Source: Bacillota bacterium
GTDB lineage: Bacteria > Bacillota > Clostridia > Acetivibrionales > DSM-1351
Direction of reading: 5' to 3'
Assembly (NCBI GenBank): GCA_023400235.1
Contig: JAEXFI010000016.1
Coordinates: 23,712-87,711 of the forward strand
DNA length: 64,000 bases
In this document: one piece after another, positions 7,976 to 16,765 of the stretch
How positions within the stretch are numbered: position 1 is the first letter of the stretch
Layout: each line of letters opens with the position of its first letter
Notes under the pieces: generated by a model
Seen by the model: the letters and a program-made list of their open reading frames with translations, nothing else
Databases searched by the model: none
What the model was told of the DNA's origin: nothing
Made by a program: the position numbers and the translations under genes

Positions 7976-8706
7976 AGAACGGATGAACTGTAACTGCTGC
8001 TTTCCAGTTCCCGGATATCTCTGTAAAACATGGAAAACAAACCGGCTGTGCTTCTCTGGGCCAAAGGCAGTACACGCTTTGTAAGTTCATAATACCTTTG
8101 CTCGTCATCAGAAATATAGCTCATTTTTTTGCTGACTTTAATTGCACAAATGGCATTGTTATATATAAATTCCTTTATGTCCTCCATATAACAGCCCTTA
8201 TCACAAACCAAATATTCGGGCGTACTGCTGAAAGTATCCCTGACAAATTTCTCAAACTTGTGGTGTTCCTGAAGCAGCTTTATGTTGGCATGTTGCGGTA
8301 CTGTCACGTCCTGAACCAAATGTGCCGCCGCCCCAAGAAAAAACATTGACTTCCTTATATCTCCTGCCTCGTAACAGCCAAGGGCAAAGGAGTAATAATT
8401 TGACGCAAGAGTAAGTGCATTTGTATTTCCATACAGCCCCCTGTCCTTCAGAGGGTTATAAAAATGTCCCGAACTCTTAAAATCCTGGTCTGCCCAGACA
8501 ACACCCATATTCAATTCCAGCAGATAGCTAGAGAACATGTTGAACTGCTGGTATTTCCCATCACTTTTGAGGACAGCCAAAGCTTGTATGTTAATGGCCC
8601 GATGTACCTTGCAATCAGTTGTTATTATAGCCTTTTTTACAGGGTTAATTGCTTTCATTGTGTATTTGAACAGTTTTCCGTATGAATATTCTACGATCTT
8701 CGGCAT
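7972..8706 (-). CDS. Zinc-dependent phospholipase C-like protein, no signal peptide
   Basis: The 244-residue protein keeps the metal-ligand pattern of the clostridial alpha-toxin/Bacillus PC-PLC catalytic domain: H in KVHRAIN (about residue 35), D and H in WADQDFKSSGHFY (about residues 72-82), H-x3-D in AAHLVQDVTVPQHAN (about residues 126-140) and H-x3-E in EHHKFE (about residue 147). Those enzymes hydrolyse phospholipid head groups outside the cell after export. Here there is no hydrophobic signal sequence and no C-terminal C2/PLAT domain, so it is either cytoplasmic or exported another way. GGAGG precedes the ATG. The 3' end overlaps the inverted repeat that probably terminates it. Confidence 0.8.
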   Translation of the reverse strand: MPKIVEYSYGKLFKYTMKAINPVKKAIITTDCKVHRAINIQALAVLKSDGKYQQFNMFSSYLLELNMGVVWADQDFKSSGHFYNPLKDRGLYGNTNALTLASNYYSFALGCYEAGDIRKSMFFLGAAAHLVQDVTVPQHANIKLLQEHHKFEKFVRDTFSSTPEYLVCDKGCYMEDIKEFIYNNAICAIKVSKKMSYISDDEQRYYELTKRVLPLAQRSTAGLFSMFYRDIRELESSSYSSSVL

Positions 8707-8870
8707 TTACATCCTCCAGTAATAATCAACGCTGAGTCACGGCTTTCACTGCATACGCTTACAGATAATGTGCTTATCTAAAATACTTCCTGTCACCGGC
8801 TTAATTAGCAGCCATGTCTGAATACGTACCTTAATATTAATTATCTCTGAAAAATCAAAATAAAGCATTG

Positions 8871-8899
8871 TTGAATATATATAAAAAAAGAGGTATAAT
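8871..8899 (+). promoter_or_regulatory. Sigma-A type promoter of the patatin-like gene
   Basis: TTGAAT (8871-8876), a 17-base spacer and TATAAT (8894-8899) lie about 70 bases before the patatin start codon. The upstream region is AT-rich. I see no operator-like repeat. Confidence 0.65.
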
Positions 8900-8968
8900 T
8901 CAGTAAGAAAATAGTTAAAGGTATATTTTTACAATTGCTACATGTACGACATAAGGGAGTTATTTTCT

Positions 8969-9847
8969 ATGGCTAAAGTAAGCTTGATACTTGAAGGCGG
9001 AGGAATGAGAGGCCTTTACACCGCAGGTGTGCTGGATTATTTCATGGATCAGGGACTTATCTTTCAAGATATTATAGGCGTCTCTGCAGGTGCTTGCAAC
9101 TCTGTTTCTTATATTTCCGGTCAAAGAGGCAGGAATCTGGATATAAATGCCGGATTTTGTTCCGACAAGCGCTATGTAAGTTTATTGGGACTATTCACCA
9201 GAGGCTCTATTTTTAATATGGATTTCTTGTTTGATGATATTCCAAACAAACTCCTGCCATTTGACTATAATAGTTTTAAAAATTCAGAATGCAGGCTGAC
9301 AGCCGTTTCTACTGACTGTGCAACGGGCCGTCCAGTTTATACACCCATTCGGGATATGCTTACAGATGGCATTTATGTCCGCGCTTCAAGTTCTATTCCA
9401 CTTGTATCACCGGTTGTTGAGGTGGAAGGAAAAAAGCTGGTGGACGGAGGCCCCTCTGATTCCATACCAATACGCTATTCTGTTGAAAGCGGCTTTGATG
9501 CACATATAGTCATTATGACCAGGCATGAGGGCTACAGAAAAAAGAAGAGCAGCCTTTTTCCTTTGTGCAGGCTGCTGTTGAGGAAGTACCCCAACCTTGT
9601 CAATACAATGGGCAGCAGGCACGAGGTTTACAATGACAGCATTGTGCTGGCCGAAGAGCTGGAAAAGCTGAATAAAGCAGTAATAATCCGGCCCAAGCAG
9701 CCTGTTGAAATTTCACGTTTTGAGAAAAATCCCGAAAACCTCCGAAACCTTCACAAAAATGGTTATGAGGATGCGGCTGAGAAATTTGAAAGCATATTGC
9801 AGCTTTGCAGAAACTTCGAAAATATAAGCTTCGGCAGCAGTTCATAG
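8969..9847 (+). CDS. Patatin-like phospholipase / acyl hydrolase
   Basis: A 292-residue protein with the patatin catalytic layout: oxyanion loop GGGMRGLYTAG near residue 12, nucleophile elbow GVSAGA near residue 41 (Ser is the nucleophile) and the catalytic Asp in VDGGPSD near residue 163. Family members cleave acyl chains from membrane phospholipids or neutral lipids and act in the cytoplasm or at the membrane. I start at the ATG at 8969 because GGGAG lies nine bases upstream; an in-frame ATG at 8942 has none. It stands alone on the plus strand, and its end is 11 bases from the end of the convergent Tad operon. Confidence 0.9.
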   Translation: MAKVSLILEGGGMRGLYTAGVLDYFMDQGLIFQDIIGVSAGACNSVSYISGQRGRNLDINAGFCSDKRYVSLLGLFTRGSIFNMDFLFDDIPNKLLPFDYNSFKNSECRLTAVSTDCATGRPVYTPIRDMLTDGIYVRASSSIPLVSPVVEVEGKKLVDGGPSDSIPIRYSVESGFDAHIVIMTRHEGYRKKKSSLFPLCRLLLRKYPNLVNTMGSRHEVYNDSIVLAEELEKLNKAVIIRPKQPVEISRFEKNPENLRNLHKNGYEDAAEKFESILQLCRNFENISFGSSS

Positions 9848-9858
9848 AGCCGGTATAA

Positions 9859-10380
9859 TTAATGCAGCAGACTGGTCAGCAGTTGAATGCCCACTCCAAA
9901 TGCAATTGCCGGAGTGAGCTTTATTACATGCTTTTTATTGAGGTTCACAGGCAACTGCAGTTTTATCCCTAGCATAGCACTGCTGAAAAACAGCCTGCTT
10001 TCATTGAACAATGTTATAAAGCCCTGCTTTGCTTCACCTGAAACATATAACTTTGCACAAGAAACCACACCGGCAGAAAGCATTGAAAAGGAGAGCACGA
10101 CCAATCCCGGTTGCCAGCCCAGCAGTGCTCCTATAGCGCTGTACAGTTTAATATCTCCAGCTCCCAGCAGCCTCAGGTAAAAAAACAGCCCCAGCAACAG
10201 CACAGGCATGGCTGCGCCGGCGCAGCTCACTTTCAAACCTTCTATCCCCTTTAAACAGTAGTTTGACAAGATTCCGGATATTAAGAAAAAGACAATACCT
10301 GCATTTTTAATTTTGGAAGTTCTCAGGTCACTGACTAACGAGGCTGCAAGCAATAGAAATAGTTGAAGATAAATAATCAC
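9859..10380 (-). CDS. cpaA: Prepilin peptidase, A24 family (CpaA/TadV-like)
   Basis: A ~173-residue integral membrane protein with about five or six hydrophobic segments. The two catalytic aspartates of A24 leader peptidases appear in SDLRTSKIKN (about residue 19) and LGAGDIKLYSAIG (about residue 95). It should cut the short leader of Flp-type prepilins on the cytoplasmic side. The start is GTG at 10380, with AGGAGG at seven bases and GTGA overlap with the stop of the FHA gene, which implies translational coupling. It is the last gene of the Tad operon and the second A24-like peptidase in it. Confidence 0.85.
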   Translation of the reverse strand: MIIYLQLFLLLAASLVSDLRTSKIKNAGIVFFLISGILSNYCLKGIEGLKVSCAGAAMPVLLLGLFFYLRLLGAGDIKLYSAIGALLGWQPGLVVLSFSMLSAGVVSCAKLYVSGEAKQGFITLFNESRLFFSSAMLGIKLQLPVNLNKKHVIKLTPAIAFGVGIQLLTSLLH

Positions 10381-11942
10381 AGGCAAACCTCCTCTGGTTT
10401 GCGGGTGTGATAAAACCGGAACTCCATGTTTGCAAATCTTACGATATCGTTATTTGCAAGGGGGCTTCTGGTATTTGGCAAAAGCCTTTTTTCGTTGATA
10501 TAGGTACCATTTCTGGAATTGCAGTCCATAAGAAAGTAGCCCTGGGCTTCCCTTATAACCTCTGCATGGATTTTCCCCACTGCATTGTTTTTTATAACCG
10601 CATCAACAAAGCTCTCCAACCTGCCGATTAATATGCTGTTTTTGTCAATATCAAACACTGTTTCACCCGCCTCCTCTTTCAAATATGCTGTTACTCTGTT
10701 TACTGGCGGTTTCATAAGTATTTCTGTCTCACCGTTAAAGGCGGCCTGTGACTTTGCAGCTTCTTTTTTAACAGTTTGATGATGACTTCTTGAGGTTTCA
10801 ATTCCCGGCTCCGGTTCTTTACTGTCTCTTCTCATTTTGCAGGTAATTTGGCTTATTATACTTGATACAACCGGACCTGCTGCACTTTTATACCGCTCCT
10901 TAATCAGCCTGATTGTTAAAATATCAATGCAGGCAATAATAATAAAGGAAATGACCGCTGCAGGCAGTCTCTGAGCTCCAGCAAATAAACCGCTTGAAAG
11001 ATTTAAAATATAAGCTGCAATAAAAACCGGCTGCAGGAGCAAAAATACTGTTGCTTGTCTGGTTAGCCTTCCGGAGGATGACTGTGACTGAAAAGTGCTT
11101 TTGTTGTTTTGTGATTTGATTTTTTTCCCTTCTTCGCCTTGTTTGCCAAGGCTTTGATTACTTTGATAATTTTTAATGCTTTTATTTATCTGCTTATTCT
11201 TATCACTTTTGACGGGGAATTTTATATTTCTGGCTTGGCTGACCTTGTTAAATTTAAGGCTACCGCTTGCCTGAGGTCTAATATCTTCTAAAGCATCAAG
11301 TTTATCGTTTTTAACATTTTTACTACTGTCTGCTTTTGAAGCCACTCCTGTATCGGCCAACATTCTGACATTGCTTCCCAGAAGACTTTCAAGCCGGGAT
11401 TTCAGAGCACTTAGGCTAAACAAGTCACCCTTTATCTCTTCAAGAAGCTTTTGAAGGAAATTGTCACTTTCCTCCTCACAAAAACCTGTAAGCTCAATAA
11501 TCATTTTTAAGAAAAATGCTCTGTAATCATTTTTATAAGATGAAAAGGGTAAATATACAAAATAAATCACCCCTTTTTCAGGATCAGTATAGATATATCT
11601 TTCATCCAGCAATACATTACTGTCATATAGCAGAAAGTCTTTAATATGATTAATATTATTTGTGATATTGAGTAGTAATATTAAAAATTCATTTCTTTTG
11701 AATTTCTTTCTGGACATATAATTTACAAGAGTACATTTTGATGTGATATTATAGTAACAGTTAAAATCATCACCTATATTATTCATATTGAACTCAAGCA
11801 GGCCACCGATCCTGTTACTAAGAAGCATCTGCACCTGGTAATCCAGTATATGTGAATTATCTTTTTTACTTAATACCAAATAACTTGCCGCAGCACTGTT
11901 TTCGTACGCTGCTGCAAATTCACCTGCCATGTTGGCTGCCAT
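10377..11942 (-). CDS. FHA-domain membrane protein of the Tad locus (DUF6382-like N-terminus)
   Basis: The 521-residue protein has three parts. Residues 1-180 form a soluble domain resembling DUF6382. A Lys/Asn/Ser-rich linker spans about 200-290, followed by two close hydrophobic segments (about 298-345). A C-terminal forkhead-associated domain follows (about 430-510), with ILIGR, NAVGKIHAE and CNSRNGTYIN, which contain the residues that bind phosphothreonine. FHA proteins in Gram-positive pilus and secretion loci probably tether the machine to a phosphorylated partner; the partner here is unknown. GAGG precedes the ATG. It lies between two prepilin peptidase genes. Confidence 0.85.
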   Translation of the reverse strand: MAANMAGEFAAAYENSAAASYLVLSKKDNSHILDYQVQMLLSNRIGGLLEFNMNNIGDDFNCYYNITSKCTLVNYMSRKKFKRNEFLILLLNITNNINHIKDFLLYDSNVLLDERYIYTDPEKGVIYFVYLPFSSYKNDYRAFFLKMIIELTGFCEEESDNFLQKLLEEIKGDLFSLSALKSRLESLLGSNVRMLADTGVASKADSSKNVKNDKLDALEDIRPQASGSLKFNKVSQARNIKFPVKSDKNKQINKSIKNYQSNQSLGKQGEEGKKIKSQNNKSTFQSQSSSGRLTRQATVFLLLQPVFIAAYILNLSSGLFAGAQRLPAAVISFIIIACIDILTIRLIKERYKSAAGPVVSSIISQITCKMRRDSKEPEPGIETSRSHHQTVKKEAAKSQAAFNGETEILMKPPVNRVTAYLKEEAGETVFDIDKNSILIGRLESFVDAVIKNNAVGKIHAEVIREAQGYFLMDCNSRNGTYINEKRLLPNTRSPLANNDIVRFANMEFRFYHTRKPEEVCL

Positions 11943-12001
11943 TAAGCCTCACCCCATCATTCTCAAATATATTCTTAACCTGTCCACTTTTAAATACTAT
12001 T

Positions 12002-12568
12002 TTACAACTCCGTACTGCTTAGGCTTACAAAGGCGGTTGCATATAAAACAAAAGGAGCAAATGCAAATTCAGTGCCTCTGCCTCCTTTTTTAAAAAACAG
12101 CAGCAGTAAGGAATACAGCCCTGATAAAACTGTTGACAGTAAAATAATACCAAGGATAACAAAACTTCCTGTGTAAAAACCTGTAATCACAAACAGCTGT
12201 AAATCTCCTCCTCCGATTTGGCCTTTTAATATAAAAATCATAAGTGCCAGAACAAGAAAGGCTATTAATGCTCCAGTTATGTGGTTTTTAAATCCTTCTG
12301 CACCCGCCGTCAAATGTATAATCACAGTTCCCAGCAGCAGAGATGCAGGCATCAGCCAAATAGGTATTATTTTTAACTTCAGGTCGCTGTGGACCCCTGC
12401 CAATTGAGCAAGCATCAAGACTCCGGTCAAAAGTCCCTTGTCTGTGTTACCCTCCCCCCGCAATGCTGCTCCCGAAATTGCAATTACTATGGCAAAGCAA
12501 CTGATAAAGATTATTTTTTTCTTAACTGTTATACGCCTTTTAATCCTCCTCAATACTTTGTTCTCCAT
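12002..12568 (-). CDS. Second A24-family prepilin peptidase-like membrane protein
   Basis: A ~188-residue, mostly hydrophobic protein with five or six membrane segments. Aspartates in GVHSDLKLKIIPIW and GGGDLQLF match the A24 aspartyl leader peptidase pattern. It lies inside the Tad operon and overlaps the end of the upstream TadE/G-like gene, so translation is probably coupled. The start is uncertain: the ATG at 12568 is used here, but a GTG at 12601 and a TTG at 12553 are also in frame, and none has a perfect ribosome site. Two such peptidases in one locus may divide work between the Flp pilin and the TadE-like pseudopilins. Confidence 0.75.
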   Translation of the reverse strand: MENKVLRRIKRRITVKKKIIFISCFAIVIAISGAALRGEGNTDKGLLTGVLMLAQLAGVHSDLKLKIIPIWLMPASLLLGTVIIHLTAGAEGFKNHITGALIAFLVLALMIFILKGQIGGGDLQLFVITGFYTGSFVILGIILLSTVLSGLYSLLLLFFKKGGRGTEFAFAPFVLYATAFVSLSSTEL

Positions 12569-13631
12569 CTTCACCAATACCTGACACACCGCCACTCCCA
12601 CCTTTCTTTCCGTATGCCTTAATTACCTTTAGATCTATGCCTCTTGCTTCCGCCCGTTGGATACATCTGTCAACCACTGCCTGCTGTTCTTCTGAAAGCT
12701 CGGTTTCAGGAATAATCAGCACAAGTTCCTTGTGTAGCATCTCATTTTGATTTATGGATACATCACCACAGCTTCCTCCTGAGAACTCTTCCAGCTTTTT
12801 TACATAGCTTGCAATTTTCTTCTCCAGGCACACAGCATCCTCATAATAGGGCTCATCAATATTTAAGCTCTTTATGCTTGTTGCAGTACCGTTATTAAAG
12901 CTTGCCACAGTGGGAAAATTAAAAGGCAGATTTGCTCCCTGAAGTTTTCTTATTGCCTGACCTCTTTTGATGTTTGTCATATCCCATACAGTTTTTTCGG
13001 CCTCTTCCACATCCCCTCCTACTCCATTTTCACCTGCCCAAATGCACACCGAAGCAGTCTGACTTATTTGGATTTTGGGAAATATACCTGATAAGATTGG
13101 AAAAGCCATCTTGTATTGAACGATTATATCTATACTCTTTCCATCTGCAAGCATTTTGCTTTGTGAAAAATCCAGACCGGAAATACCGTCGATTATGTTC
13201 AGTCTTATCATGGCTTGGTCAACACCCTCTTCAAAGCAGGCTTCCAGTTGTCTAGAGACCAATTGCCTGGTTATGGGAATCAGGGCCAACTGTGTTCTAA
13301 CATAATCCGCTGTGTCTTTTCCTGCCTCCTGCAGGCTGGAGCTCAGCCAGTTATCTCCCAGAGTATCTCTTATTGCATCCGAGCTGCTGAACCTTTCAAT
13401 ACCGCTTATGATTTCTTCTGCGTCAGTTTTATAATATAGCAGACTGTATACACTCATTTGCCTGCTGGTTCCTGTGATGGCATTTTGAACAACATCATAG
13501 GTATAGTAAATCCTTATGATGAAAGCAAAAGTAACAACAGCAAAAATGATAAAAGGAAGTATGACAGCAGCTTCAACTGTGATTGAACCCTTATGAAATG
13601 TTTCATTCTTGATTTTGAATAAGTTTTTCAT
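12540..13631 (-). CDS. TadE/TadG-like pseudopilin
   Basis: The ~363-residue protein starts with a short basic leader and then KGSITVEAAVILPFIIFAVV, the classic TadE-like hydrophobic segment with the conserved Glu of pilin-like proteins. The remainder is an extracytoplasmic domain of about 310 residues with no recognised fold. It is probably a minor pilus component or assembly factor processed by one of the A24 peptidases. The ATG at 13631 has GGGGTG six bases upstream; a GTG three codons earlier is the alternative. The gene upstream ends 60 bases away, and a short tandem repeat fills that gap. Confidence 0.8.
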   Translation of the reverse strand: MKNLFKIKNETFHKGSITVEAAVILPFIIFAVVTFAFIIRIYYTYDVVQNAITGTSRQMSVYSLLYYKTDAEEIISGIERFSSSDAIRDTLGDNWLSSSLQEAGKDTADYVRTQLALIPITRQLVSRQLEACFEEGVDQAMIRLNIIDGISGLDFSQSKMLADGKSIDIIVQYKMAFPILSGIFPKIQISQTASVCIWAGENGVGGDVEEAEKTVWDMTNIKRGQAIRKLQGANLPFNFPTVASFNNGTATSIKSLNIDEPYYEDAVCLEKKIASYVKKLEEFSGGSCGDVSINQNEMLHKELVLIIPETELSEEQQAVVDRCIQRAEARGIDLKVIKAYGKKGGSGGVSGIGEDGEQSIEED

Positions 13632-13641
13632 ATATTTCACC

Positions 13642-13685
13642 CCGGAACCATTACCCCAGAACCAATAACCCCAGAACCAATAACC
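13642..13685. repeat. 15-bp tandem repeat between two Tad genes
   Basis: Two perfect copies of CCAGAACCAATAACC (13656-13670 and 13671-13685) follow a degenerate 14-base copy (13642-13655). The array lies in the 60-base gap between the DUF5702-like and TadE/G-like genes, close to the ribosome site of the latter, so copy-number change could alter spacing or translation. No known regulatory role. Confidence 0.7.
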
Positions 13686-13691
13686 TGCAGG

Positions 13692-15839
13692 CTAATAACT
13701 TAAAAACATACCGGCCTTTATCATCGAGCGCGACAGGTTGATTCCTGATTGAGCTGTAAATATGGGCAGACCTAAGAACAGATTTTTTATAGAAACAACT
13801 GCATCTGCCTGCAATGCTGCATAGGTATTTTCCATAGTAAAGCCAGTATTTGAAATTGATATATTCAGTTGTACAATATCCTGAATACGCTCTATTTTCT
13901 TTTCCTTTTCAGTCAAAAGCAGAAAAATTCTTAAATAATCCTGATAGCTGAGAAGTAATGGGTTACCTTCCTGTCCTGCGGACTTATTTTTAATCACCTG
14001 GCCTGAAAAATCGGTGCTCCATTGATCTTTATTCTTAAAAAGAGCTATTTTATCTCCCATACCTAATTGCTCCAGATCATAAAGAGCTTCCAGCATACCC
14101 CAGGAAAAAACCAGCGCGGTTTGAATTATTGGTGCCGCAAGACCAGCACTCCAACTGCTCAATGCAGCAGCCACCCCAATAAGTCTGTTCATTTTCACAG
14201 GGTCTGTATATATGTGAATGACATTTGCTGCAAGCCGCAAGGCCAATATCTCAGATTTTAAAAGCATTGAATTGACTGCTTCATCTCTGTTGCCATTGAT
14301 TATATACTCCACCTCAAAGCATGAGAAATAGCCCGCTCTTTCATATTTGCTCAATGACCTTAAGTTGTACGCCTTGCTTTCATCTTCATTTTTAAGCAGA
14401 GCCACGTCATGTCTGAAAGTACCCATAATATATTCATTTAGGTAGAGCTGATTTACAAGTCTCTCTGCCAGCCCTGCAAAACTGCTTTCCTGGTTTGCAA
14501 TATATTGCAGTTGTTTATCAGCACCATTATTCCAATTAAAGTCCCTGTAACTCCAATCAGGATTATCCTCCTGCTGCTGTTTCTTTCTTGAGGGAAGCTG
14601 CTTCAGTACATTATTGTCAATACTTTTCAACTCTACCTTTTGTTTAAAAGCCTGTTCCAGAAGCTGTACAGCCCTATCCCGGTTATCCTCCTCCCCCGAA
14701 GAAGCAGGGGTGCATTTATTAAACACGTAGTTTATTTTTGTTGTGCTGCATAATTGCTGGATTGTGCTTAAAAAAGCCTCATCATTTCCGGAAGCTGCAT
14801 TTATTGAATTCAGACAGTTATTCATATTCTTTTTCAGACTCTCACTTAAGTCCTGAGAGCTATCCTCATTAACAAGAGCTCTGATGTCTAGCAAACTTTC
14901 CCTGTAAGCATTCTCAACTTCTTCAATACCAGGGGTGCTCCCTGCCACAGACTCCAATTCCGCTTCTAATCTTTTAATAAGCTCTTGCTTTTGTGCGCTG
15001 ATATTTCCGGCATATTCCAAGGCCTCCGAATTGATGCTTTTAAAATGATATACCGCATCCAGCATGGTATCCTTGATTCCGGAAGCCGCTGCTTCTATAC
15101 TTTGAAGTTCCTCCTTCCTTGCATTTATTTTACTGAATAAACTATTTCTAATTTCACTGTGCTCTTCGTCCATAAATTCAGCTTCAAGCCTTTGCAGCTC
15201 ATTTAATATACCGGTTTTAGCCGAAATTTTGTCCGTCAGTTTGTCTTTCAGCTCCCCAAGTTCAAGAGCTATATCCGAATTATTTATACTTAGGGTCTTT
15301 TCCTCCAGCAGCATTTGCAATTGTCCTATATCTCCTGCTTTCTTTTCGGTCTCCATTTTCCGCCTGTAAACCTTTGACCCTTTGGAGACATTGCTTATTC
15401 CCTGGATTTTAGAAAGCAGCTCTGATACAAGCTTTACCGGAGCACGGTATTTCATGTATTCCATAAGCTGATTTTCAAAAACTTCACTATTTTGCAGGCT
15501 GAAAACTTGCTCCAAATGTATGCTCTCTATATTGAATCCGTATAGATAGTCTTTGCTGCCAATATTCAGGTTTTTAGCAAAATATTCCTCAAAGCTTTCA
15601 TGAGTGGTTTCATTGTCCAGATTGTATCCGAACAACCCGTACTGGTCCTTAAGCTCATTGTTATAGCATGCCAGCACGGAGGAAAGAGCCGACTGATTAG
15701 ACTTATGAACCTGTGCGTGTGCAAGCCTTATCCTTGCAGCATCTGTGAAAATTCCGGCAACCAGAAATATTGAGGCCAGGACAATACTTGCAAAAACAGT
15801 TATGGCCCCCCTGAAATTAATTAATTTATGAACTTTCAT
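13692..15839 (-). CDS. DUF5702-like pilus-associated protein
   Basis: A 715-residue protein whose N-terminus (RGAITVFASIVLASIFLVAG) is a single TadE/TadG-like membrane segment. A long extracytoplasmic region follows, predicted to be mainly helical with coiled-coil stretches (about residues 160-330). It resembles the DUF5702 group found in clostridial Tad loci. Its likely role is a large minor pilin, adhesin or assembly scaffold at the cell surface. The ATG overlaps the stop of the upstream TadE-like gene by ATGA, so the two are translationally coupled. Confidence 0.75.
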   Translation of the reverse strand: MKVHKLINFRGAITVFASIVLASIFLVAGIFTDAARIRLAHAQVHKSNQSALSSVLACYNNELKDQYGLFGYNLDNETTHESFEEYFAKNLNIGSKDYLYGFNIESIHLEQVFSLQNSEVFENQLMEYMKYRAPVKLVSELLSKIQGISNVSKGSKVYRRKMETEKKAGDIGQLQMLLEEKTLSINNSDIALELGELKDKLTDKISAKTGILNELQRLEAEFMDEEHSEIRNSLFSKINARKEELQSIEAAASGIKDTMLDAVYHFKSINSEALEYAGNISAQKQELIKRLEAELESVAGSTPGIEEVENAYRESLLDIRALVNEDSSQDLSESLKKNMNNCLNSINAASGNDEAFLSTIQQLCSTTKINYVFNKCTPASSGEEDNRDRAVQLLEQAFKQKVELKSIDNNVLKQLPSRKKQQQEDNPDWSYRDFNWNNGADKQLQYIANQESSFAGLAERLVNQLYLNEYIMGTFRHDVALLKNEDESKAYNLRSLSKYERAGYFSCFEVEYIINGNRDEAVNSMLLKSEILALRLAANVIHIYTDPVKMNRLIGVAAALSSWSAGLAAPIIQTALVFSWGMLEALYDLEQLGMGDKIALFKNKDQWSTDFSGQVIKNKSAGQEGNPLLLSYQDYLRIFLLLTEKEKKIERIQDIVQLNISISNTGFTMENTYAALQADAVVSIKNLFLGLPIFTAQSGINLSRSMIKAGMFLSY

Positions 15840-16489
15840 GTGTTTCCACCCGGTCTTCCAAAATTATTTACCAGATTATCAATTGTCTCATTTATTTTTT
15901 CACTGCCGCCTATCCATTTGTTGTCTTTGTTTACCAGGCAGTTTTTTATATCAGCAATCATATCCATATTTCTTATAAATTCCGCATTGTCCTCTAATGG
16001 GCAGGTTGCTGAAGTACGCATTACAAGCTTGGAAGGAATACCAAATATATTAAGTAAATCTCCAACAGGCAGAGAATATCTTTTTTCATACTCTACCTTA
16101 AGCTGTCTCAATAAATAAATATATGAGGTTGAAATTTTTACACAGGCCTCCGAATCAATAATTGAGAACTGTGAGTTCTTTAAGGCCTCTTCTTCTATAT
16201 GCCTGCTTTTAACCTCACCCTTTTCATCCAAAATTTTCCAGTATAAGCCGGTATTTACAGGCCATTTACTTTTGGAAGCTAATTGCTTTACATAATATTG
16301 CGCCCCTCTGTTTGCCGTCTGACTGGTCACGCTTTGCAGCTCTGCATGCTGGTACAGTAATATGAATACATACACCAGTGCTGTTAAAAGAAGAAAGAAT
16401 ATGGAAAAAATCAGGGAGGCCTCCAGGGTAAAGCTGGCTTTTACATTGAAGTACCTGGAAAGCAGAGTGTTTTTTTCTGAAACGGTCAT
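15836..16489 (-). CDS. TadE-like pseudopilin
   Basis: About 217 residues with one N-terminal membrane segment of the pilin type (ASFTLEASLIFSIFFLLLTA) and a mainly hydrophilic extracytoplasmic domain. The start is ambiguous: the ATG at 16489 is used, with GGAG about 12 bases upstream; a TTG at 16537 follows AGGGA more closely, and the frame is open back to 16582, overlapping the Flp pilin gene. The stop overlaps the next gene by four bases. Its role is inferred from its place in the Tad operon between the Flp pilin and the DUF5702-like gene. Confidence 0.75.
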   Translation of the reverse strand: MTVSEKNTLLSRYFNVKASFTLEASLIFSIFFLLLTALVYVFILLYQHAELQSVTSQTANRGAQYYVKQLASKSKWPVNTGLYWKILDEKGEVKSRHIEEEALKNSQFSIIDSEACVKISTSYIYLLRQLKVEYEKRYSLPVGDLLNIFGIPSKLVMRTSATCPLEDNAEFIRNMDMIADIKNCLVNKDNKWIGGSEKINETIDNLVNNFGRPGGNT

Positions 16490-16526
16490 CGGTTTTATCA
16501 GCTCCTGACTAAAATGATTCAAGCTA

Positions 16527-16736
16527 TCAGCCCCCAAGTGTTCCCTGTGTTCCTGTTTTATTATTTTCCAGTTTGCTGGCATCAGGGAACAGATTATTTA
16601 TTATCCCATTGACAAAGTTTATGAGCTGTTTTCTGAATAACAGAGCCACACCTACCAGAACAGCTATTATAATAATAACCTCTACTGTTCCCATACCATC
16701 TTCTTCCTGGATAAATCTTTTTATTTCTTGGACCAT
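16527..16736 (-). CDS. flp: Flp-type class IVb pilin (Flp1-like)
   Basis: A 69-residue protein. A short hydrophilic leader ends in EEDGMGTVEVIIIIAVLVG, with the Gly and Glu that flank the prepilin cleavage and assembly site, then a single hydrophobic helix and a short polar tail (residues ~45-69). This fits the Flp1-like pilin group that builds thin Tad fibres. The start at 16736 has AGGAGGTGA upstream; an ATG 11 codons earlier lies before that ribosome site. It is the only obvious major pilin in the window and follows TadC. Confidence 0.85.
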   Translation of the reverse strand: MVQEIKRFIQEEDGMGTVEVIIIIAVLVGVALLFRKQLINFVNGIINNLFPDASKLENNKTGTQGTLGG

Positions 16737-16765
16737 GGCAATCACCTCCTTTACGCAGTTATTAA

